DNA of 23,459 nucleotides from a virus. How positions within the stretch are numbered: position 1 is the stretch's first letter; the number at the start of each line of letters is the position of its first letter. Both the position numbers and the translations under genes were made by a program. The stretch covers positions 1-23,459 of IMG/VR virus record IMGVR_UViG_3300043469_000998; one strand, 5' to 3'. The notes below the pieces were generated by a model. It was not told the DNA's origin, made no database searches, and was given only the letters and a program-made list of their open reading frames with translations. Positions 20,045 through 23,459 of this stretch are shown in pieces.

Positions 20045-21079
20045 ATGCCCATCATCGGCCAAACTTTCCCGCAACTGATCGATGCTCACAAGGCTTCCGG
20101 CCCTGGGCAGGTGATCGAACTTCTTGCTGCTGACAACCCGATCCTTGATGACGCCATCGCGCGGGCTTGCAACATGGGCGCGACTGAACGCACCATGATC
20201 CGCACGGGCCTTCCGACCGCCACTTGGGGCCGTCTCTATCAGGGTGTTCCGCAGTCGAAGACCACGATGCAGCAAGTTGACGACACGACCGGCTTCCTTG
20301 AAGCCCGCTCGTCCATCGACACGCGCCTGCTGAAGCTGGCCAAAGACCCTGCGAAACAGCGCCTGATCGACAGTGCGCCGTTCTTCGAGACCATGAACCA
20401 GGAAATGGCGACTGGTCTGTTCTACCACGACATCGCCACCACGCCCGAACGCTTCCGTGGCCTCGGCGCGCGGTATGACGCTTTCTACACTGGCGTGAAG
20501 GCCGGTGCGCCTCGCCGCGCTGATGTGCAAGTGGTGGACGGCGGCGGTCGCGGTTCCGACAACACGTCGATCTGGTTCGTGACTTGGGGCGATCATGCGA
20601 CCTCGCTGATCTATCCCGAGGGCACCACGGCTGGCGTGACGATGCAGGACAAGGGCGAAGAGCCTGTTCTGGACGCGGCTGGTAACACCTACTATGCCAA
20701 GGTCGCGACCTATGAATGGCATATGGGCCTGACGGTCAAGGATTGGCGCTACAACGCCCGCGTGGCGAATATCGACGTGTCCGACATGCTGGCTGGCACG
20801 GTCGATCTGTGGGCGCTGATGCGTGATGCCTACTACCGCCTGCGTTCCCGTCGCCGCGACGGTCTGGCAAGCCGGATCGCCATCTACATGAACACCGATG
20901 TCATGCAGGTGCTGGAAGCGCAGTCCACTGACCGGGCGCTGACCACGGCGCGGAACAACACGGTCGCGCTGTCCTCGGCCACGGTCGAAGGCAAGGAAGT
21001 GAAGATGTATCGCGGTATCCCGATCCGCGAAACTGATGCGCTTCTGAACACCGAAGCGTCCCTGCCTGCGATGGTCTGA
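20045..21079 (+). CDS. Major capsid protein, epsilon15/BPP-1-like
   Basis: The 344-residue protein matches the podovirus capsid family of epsilon15 gp7 and BPP-1 Bbp17: MPIIGQTFPQLIDAHK at the start, NPILDDAIARACN, TGLPTATWGRLYQGVPQSKT, IDTRLLKLAKDP, and YYAKVATYEWHMGLTVKDWR later. The HK97-like fold is expected; no cleaved propeptide is evident. GAAAGG lies nine bases before ATG 20045. It is followed by a stable hairpin and then the cement protein gene. Confidence is high on position, length and motif order. Confidence 0.88.
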   Translation: MPIIGQTFPQLIDAHKASGPGQVIELLAADNPILDDAIARACNMGATERTMIRTGLPTATWGRLYQGVPQSKTTMQQVDDTTGFLEARSSIDTRLLKLAKDPAKQRLIDSAPFFETMNQEMATGLFYHDIATTPERFRGLGARYDAFYTGVKAGAPRRADVQVVDGGGRGSDNTSIWFVTWGDHATSLIYPEGTTAGVTMQDKGEEPVLDAAGNTYYAKVATYEWHMGLTVKDWRYNARVANIDVSDMLAGTVDLWALMRDAYYRLRSRRRDGLASRIAIYMNTDVMQVLEAQSTDRALTTARNNTVALSSATVEGKEVKMYRGIPIRETDALLNTEASLPAMV

Positions 21080-21088
21080 TCTGAATGA

Positions 21089-21108
21089 GGGGCGGCTTTG
21101 GTCGCCCC
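21089..21108 (+). repeat. Stable hairpin after the capsid gene
   Basis: GGGGCGGC-TTTG-GTCGCCCC forms an eight-pair stem (one G-T). No T run follows, so it is not a full terminator. It may stabilise the upstream mRNA or reduce read-through. The same hairpin occurs at 21896-21915. Confidence 0.7.
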
Positions 21109-21159
21109 TTCCAACCCATGAACAGGCCGTTGGCCTACTGAAATCTGAAAGGTCATATC

Positions 21160-21582
21160 ATGATCCTCGACCGTCAAACCCTCTTCTCTGATCGTCAGGC
21201 GATTACCGCCACGGCTGGTTCCGTCGATCAGATCGATCTGTCCCCGCGCGGGTCTGGTGTGATCCGCGACATCGGCGCGGGCGGCGCGGTGCCGCTCTAT
21301 GTGCAGGTGGTGGAGAGCTTCAACAACCTCACGTCGCTGACGATCTCGGTGCAAGTGGATGAAGACAGCGCGTTCGGTTCTCCGACGACTGTGGCTGTCT
21401 CCCCGGCGATCCCGCTGGCGCAACTGGTGGCTGGGTTCTCGTTCCCGCAACTGGTGGACAACGTGCCGCGCGGGACGAATGAGCGTTACATGCGCCTGCT
21501 CTACACGATCGCTGGCACCGCGCCGACCACGGGCCGTATCACGGCTGGCATCTCGCTGACCGGGCCGCAAACGAATGGCTAA
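21160..21582 (+). CDS. Capsid cement/decoration protein, Bbp16-like
   Basis: The 140-residue beta-rich protein opens MILDRQTLFSDRQAITATAG, then DQIDLSPRGSGVIRDIGAG, VPLYVQVVESF and ends in RYMRLLYTIAGTAPTTGRIT. 'MILD.Q..FSD.QA.T' and 'RY.RL.Y.V.G..P..G..TA' are features of Bbp16 of BPP-1 and its relatives, a jelly-roll protein that cements capsid edges. It lies directly after the capsid gene, as in that family. GAAAGG lies about ten bases before the ATG. The last codons overlap the next gene. Confidence 0.82.
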   Translation: MILDRQTLFSDRQAITATAGSVDQIDLSPRGSGVIRDIGAGGAVPLYVQVVESFNNLTSLTISVQVDEDSAFGSPTTVAVSPAIPLAQLVAGFSFPQLVDNVPRGTNERYMRLLYTIAGTAPTTGRITAGISLTGPQTNG

Positions 21583-21889
21583 GGTCATCGCAGTTTCGCG
21601 CGGTTACTATGGCCGCATGATCCGTGACATCGGGGACGTGTTTGACGTTCCCGATGAGATCATGGCCGATGAAGGTCTGCGCCCGTCGTGGGTGGAGATC
21701 GTCGGCAAGGCCCCTGCGGAACCGGCTGCTGCTGAACCGGAAAAGCCTGCGAAGGCGAAGCCGGGACCGAAGCCGAAGCCTGCGCCGTTCGCTGATGCGC
21801 CTGAACCTGTTCGGGTGCAGAACGAGATCAACACCGCTCTCGGCACGGCTGAACCCGATTGGGTTATGCCTGCCCGTGGCGACATCTGA
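21575..21889 (+). CDS. Small structural-region protein with Lys/Pro linker
   Basis: The 104-residue protein begins MAKVIAVSRGYYGRMIRDIG and DVFDVPDEI, a short SH3-like beta stretch seen in phage head proteins placed after the cement gene ('KVIA…GYYG…IR.GD.F.VP'). Then follows a disordered Pro/Ala/Lys part (EPEKPAKAKPGPKPKPAPFA) and a short end. It overlaps the cement gene by eight bases. I would place it in the virion or in head completion; no firm family name. Confidence 0.65.
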   Translation: MAKVIAVSRGYYGRMIRDIGDVFDVPDEIMADEGLRPSWVEIVGKAPAEPAAAEPEKPAKAKPGPKPKPAPFADAPEPVRVQNEINTALGTAEPDWVMPARGDI

Positions 21890-21895
21890 AACGGT

Positions 21896-21915
21896 GGGGC
21901 GGCTTCGGTCGCCCC
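21896..21915 (+). repeat. UUCG hairpin, second copy
   Basis: GGGGCGGC-TTCG-GTCGCCCC is the same stem as at 21089-21108 with the exceptionally stable C(UUCG)G loop. It lies between two structural genes, 21 bases before the next start. The loop differs in one base from the first copy. Confidence 0.75.
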
Positions 21916-21936
21916 ATGCTTCAAATAGGTTGGGCC

Positions 21937-22242
21937 ATGCAGCAACAGATCAACACTCGACTTCTCAATGCGGCCTCTGTCACTGGCGCTGCATCTCCCA
22001 TCGCATTCGGCGGCGATTACTGTTTTGACGCGGCTGGGACGTTCGGCGGCGCGACTGTGGGCCTTCAGATGCTTGGCGCTGATAACGTCACCTGGATCGA
22101 TGTGCGCGACGGCGCGGGGCCTGTGGCGTTCACGGCGGCTGGCGCTGTGATCGTGTCGATCCCTGCTGGGCAGTATCGCGCGACGATCACGGGCGGAACT
22201 GGGGTTTCGGTCCATGCGCGGCTTCGGAGTGTTGACGTATGA
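21937..22242 (+). CDS. Small beta-rich structural protein
   Basis: The 101-residue protein starts MQQQINTRLLNAASVTGAAS, followed by IAFGGDYCFDAAGTFGGATV, LQMLGADNVTWIDV, VIVSIPAGQYRATITGG and VHARLRSVD. Alternating short beta strands with 'F.G..Y.F.A.GTFGGATV.LQ.LG.D…W.DV' are found in small proteins of phage head or tail regions and probably form a beta sandwich. A longer start is in frame upstream but would cross the UUCG hairpin; AGGTTGG precedes ATG 21937. It overlaps the fibre gene (ATGA). Confidence 0.7.
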   Translation: MQQQINTRLLNAASVTGAASPIAFGGDYCFDAAGTFGGATVGLQMLGADNVTWIDVRDGAGPVAFTAAGAVIVSIPAGQYRATITGGTGVSVHARLRSVDV

Positions 22243-23459
22243 CTGTTGCGCTTAGTCTGGCGCGGCCTGTAGGTGGGCCGCTTGGTCGGCCTGTCGCTCG
22301 AAGCACTGGTGATAACCCGCCCGCGCCGTTTGTTGGTGTGCTGGATGAGCTTGGCATCACCGCCGCTGCGGCATACAGCCCGCGTCGGCTGAGTTCGGCT
22401 GCATCTTTGGCTTGTCGCGTTCGCCGCTCATCGGACAACGCCGAGGCCAATAGGGGCTTTGCTACGGCAACGCAAACACGCACTAACCTTGCGGCGATCC
22501 CGATTAACAATGATAGTGGGTCTACTGCGCCCGGCGTGACCATGACTGTCACGGGGACCGGAACCGAGTTTGGCCAGCCTTATGTCGAAGTGCGTTGGCA
22601 AGGCACAACATCTAGTGCTTATTTTCTGCAATTAAATCACAGCGCAACGGGTGCTTTTAATCCAACCATTCACGCTCCTGTGACGCCCGGCCTTACTTAT
22701 ACAACATCAATAGGTTTTAGGCTTGTTTCTGGCACTGCGCCAAGCGGGGCTTTATTTGTCCGTGGAAAGCAATGTAATAATGCTGGCAGTTTTATAGGAG
22801 GGACTGGGGTTAGTTTAGGACCCGTGACTTCTACGTTGCAGCGCGGCGCGGCTATTGCGGTAGCGGCAGCTAACGCCGCTTTTATTCAGCCTAACATCTA
22901 CATGTCCGTCAATAATGGCGAGGTTGTCAATGCAACCATCCGCTTCTACGCCGTCAATGTCGAACTTGGTGTTGGTAATGCCCGCCCGCTGTTGCAGCGG
23001 AATGTGCCGGAAACGGTTGCTGCGATTGGTGATCTGGACGCCGAGGCCCTGCTTACTTTTGTCGGTGGTGGCAACGGCTTTATAACAACTGAGTATGACC
23101 AATCCGGCAATGGTCGCCATGCCACGCAAACAGACCCGACCCAACAACCACGCATTGTCAGCAATGGTGCGATAGAGGCTCTTAACGGTCGGCCCGTGGT
23201 GAGGTTTGACGGCACTGACCTACTCAACACACCAAGCTTCATTTTGGGCAATACAGTGGTCACAGTAGCCAGACGAAGCGCCACTAATCAGCCCGTGGTT
23301 GAGGGTGAAAACGTTGGCTCCGCGGATCGTGGTCTTTGGGGTCTTCGGAGCGGTTCCACCGATTTCACCACCCACTTGAACTATGGCATCAACGGCGGCC
23401 CGCTGAATGCTACAAATGCAGATGGATTTCCTATCAACGTTCCCCAGATTGTGTCGCAA
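22239..23459 (+). CDS. Tail fibre or receptor-binding protein, arabinofuranosidase-like, partial
   Basis: This frame is open from ATG 22239 to the right edge (407 codons) and is incomplete. A short N-terminal part leads to AAYSPRRLSSAASLACRVRR (about 47-66) and SSDNAE. After about 200 residues of different sequence come ALLTFVGGGNGFITTEYDQS (about 272-291), GNGRHATQTDPTQQPRIVS and GRPVVRFDGTDLL. The pieces 'AAYSLRRL…VRRSSD' and 'WYDQSGNGRDATQ…QPRIV..G….GRP.V.FDG' belong to the concanavalin-like/arabinofuranosidase-type phage fibre domain. The intervening part, richer in A+T, looks like an inserted carbohydrate-binding module. It should contact host surface sugars. Confidence 0.8.
   Translation, partial: MTVALSLARPVGGPLGRPVARSTGDNPPAPFVGVLDELGITAAAAYSPRRLSSAASLACRVRRSSDNAEANRGFATATQTRTNLAAIPINNDSGSTAPGVTMTVTGTGTEFGQPYVEVRWQGTTSSAYFLQLNHSATGAFNPTIHAPVTPGLTYTTSIGFRLVSGTAPSGALFVRGKQCNNAGSFIGGTGVSLGPVTSTLQRGAAIAVAAANAAFIQPNIYMSVNNGEVVNATIRFYAVNVELGVGNARPLLQRNVPETVAAIGDLDAEALLTFVGGGNGFITTEYDQSGNGRHATQTDPTQQPRIVSNGAIEALNGRPVVRFDGTDLLNTPSFILGNTVVTVARRSATNQPVVEGENVGSADRGLWGLRSGSTDFTTHLNYGINGGPLNATNADGFPINVPQIVSQ

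Overview
This window is a stretch of a bacteriophage or prophage genome, about 60 % G+C by eye except for one A+T-rich gap. The structural genes match the podovirus lineage of Bordetella phage BPP-1 and Salmonella phage epsilon15: a head-to-tail-connector portal, then Bbp19-like, scaffold, major capsid and Bbp16-like cement proteins. Base composition, the muramidase type, the integrase remnant and the style of the small genes suggest an alphaproteobacterial, probably Rhodobacterales, host. That host assignment is inference.

Layout: (1) 1-282 is a divergent promoter/operator region. The start of a leftward gene leaves the window at base 1, and a rightward Cro-sized helix-turn-helix gene begins at 283. 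(2) 283-8486 is a tightly packed rightward early/replication operon: helix-turn-helix protein, membrane peptide, small protein, DNA methyltransferase, SF2 helicase, winged-helix protein, SSB-like protein, DEDDh exonuclease, VRR-NUC nuclease, second methyltransferase, and a primase with an SF3-type helicase domain. No DNA polymerase is visible. (3) 8687-9460 is a muramidase endolysin with a C-terminal membrane segment. It is followed by a compact promoter-operator-small RNA-terminator cassette (9457-9615). (4) 9719-10057 is an N-terminally truncated tyrosine recombinase on the minus strand, antisense to a tRNA-like segment that may be an attachment-site relic. (5) 10058-14713 is minus-strand accessory DNA in two operons of very small, overlapping genes. 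It includes a Gly-Ser-Tyr repeat protein, a secreted Cys-rich peptide, zinc-ribbon and coiled-coil proteins, a tandem NUMOD-like DNA-binding protein and a family of paralogues. (6) 14714-15206 is an A+T-rich control region with a 17-bp inverted repeat ending in a T run, a perfect 19-bp palindrome and back-to-back mini-ORFs. (7) 15207 to the end is the rightward late operon: terminase small and large subunits, membrane protein, portal, Bbp19-like protein, scaffold, capsid, cement protein, two small structural proteins, and a tail-fibre/receptor-binding gene that runs off the right edge.

The main new observation is a dispersed 17-bp inverted repeat (GTTGYGA-N3-TCRCAAC and variants). It occurs at nine places: in or beside both promoters of the switch region, at the 3' ends of both methyltransferase genes, upstream of the second methyltransferase, on the small-RNA promoter, and on the promoters of both leftward operons. 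At several of these sites a sigma70-like promoter with a -10 of TAGTGT overlaps the repeat. This looks like a genome-wide repressor regulon, comparable in concept to mycobacteriophage L5 stoperators. It links the immunity region, the methylases, the small RNA and the accessory operons under one regulator.
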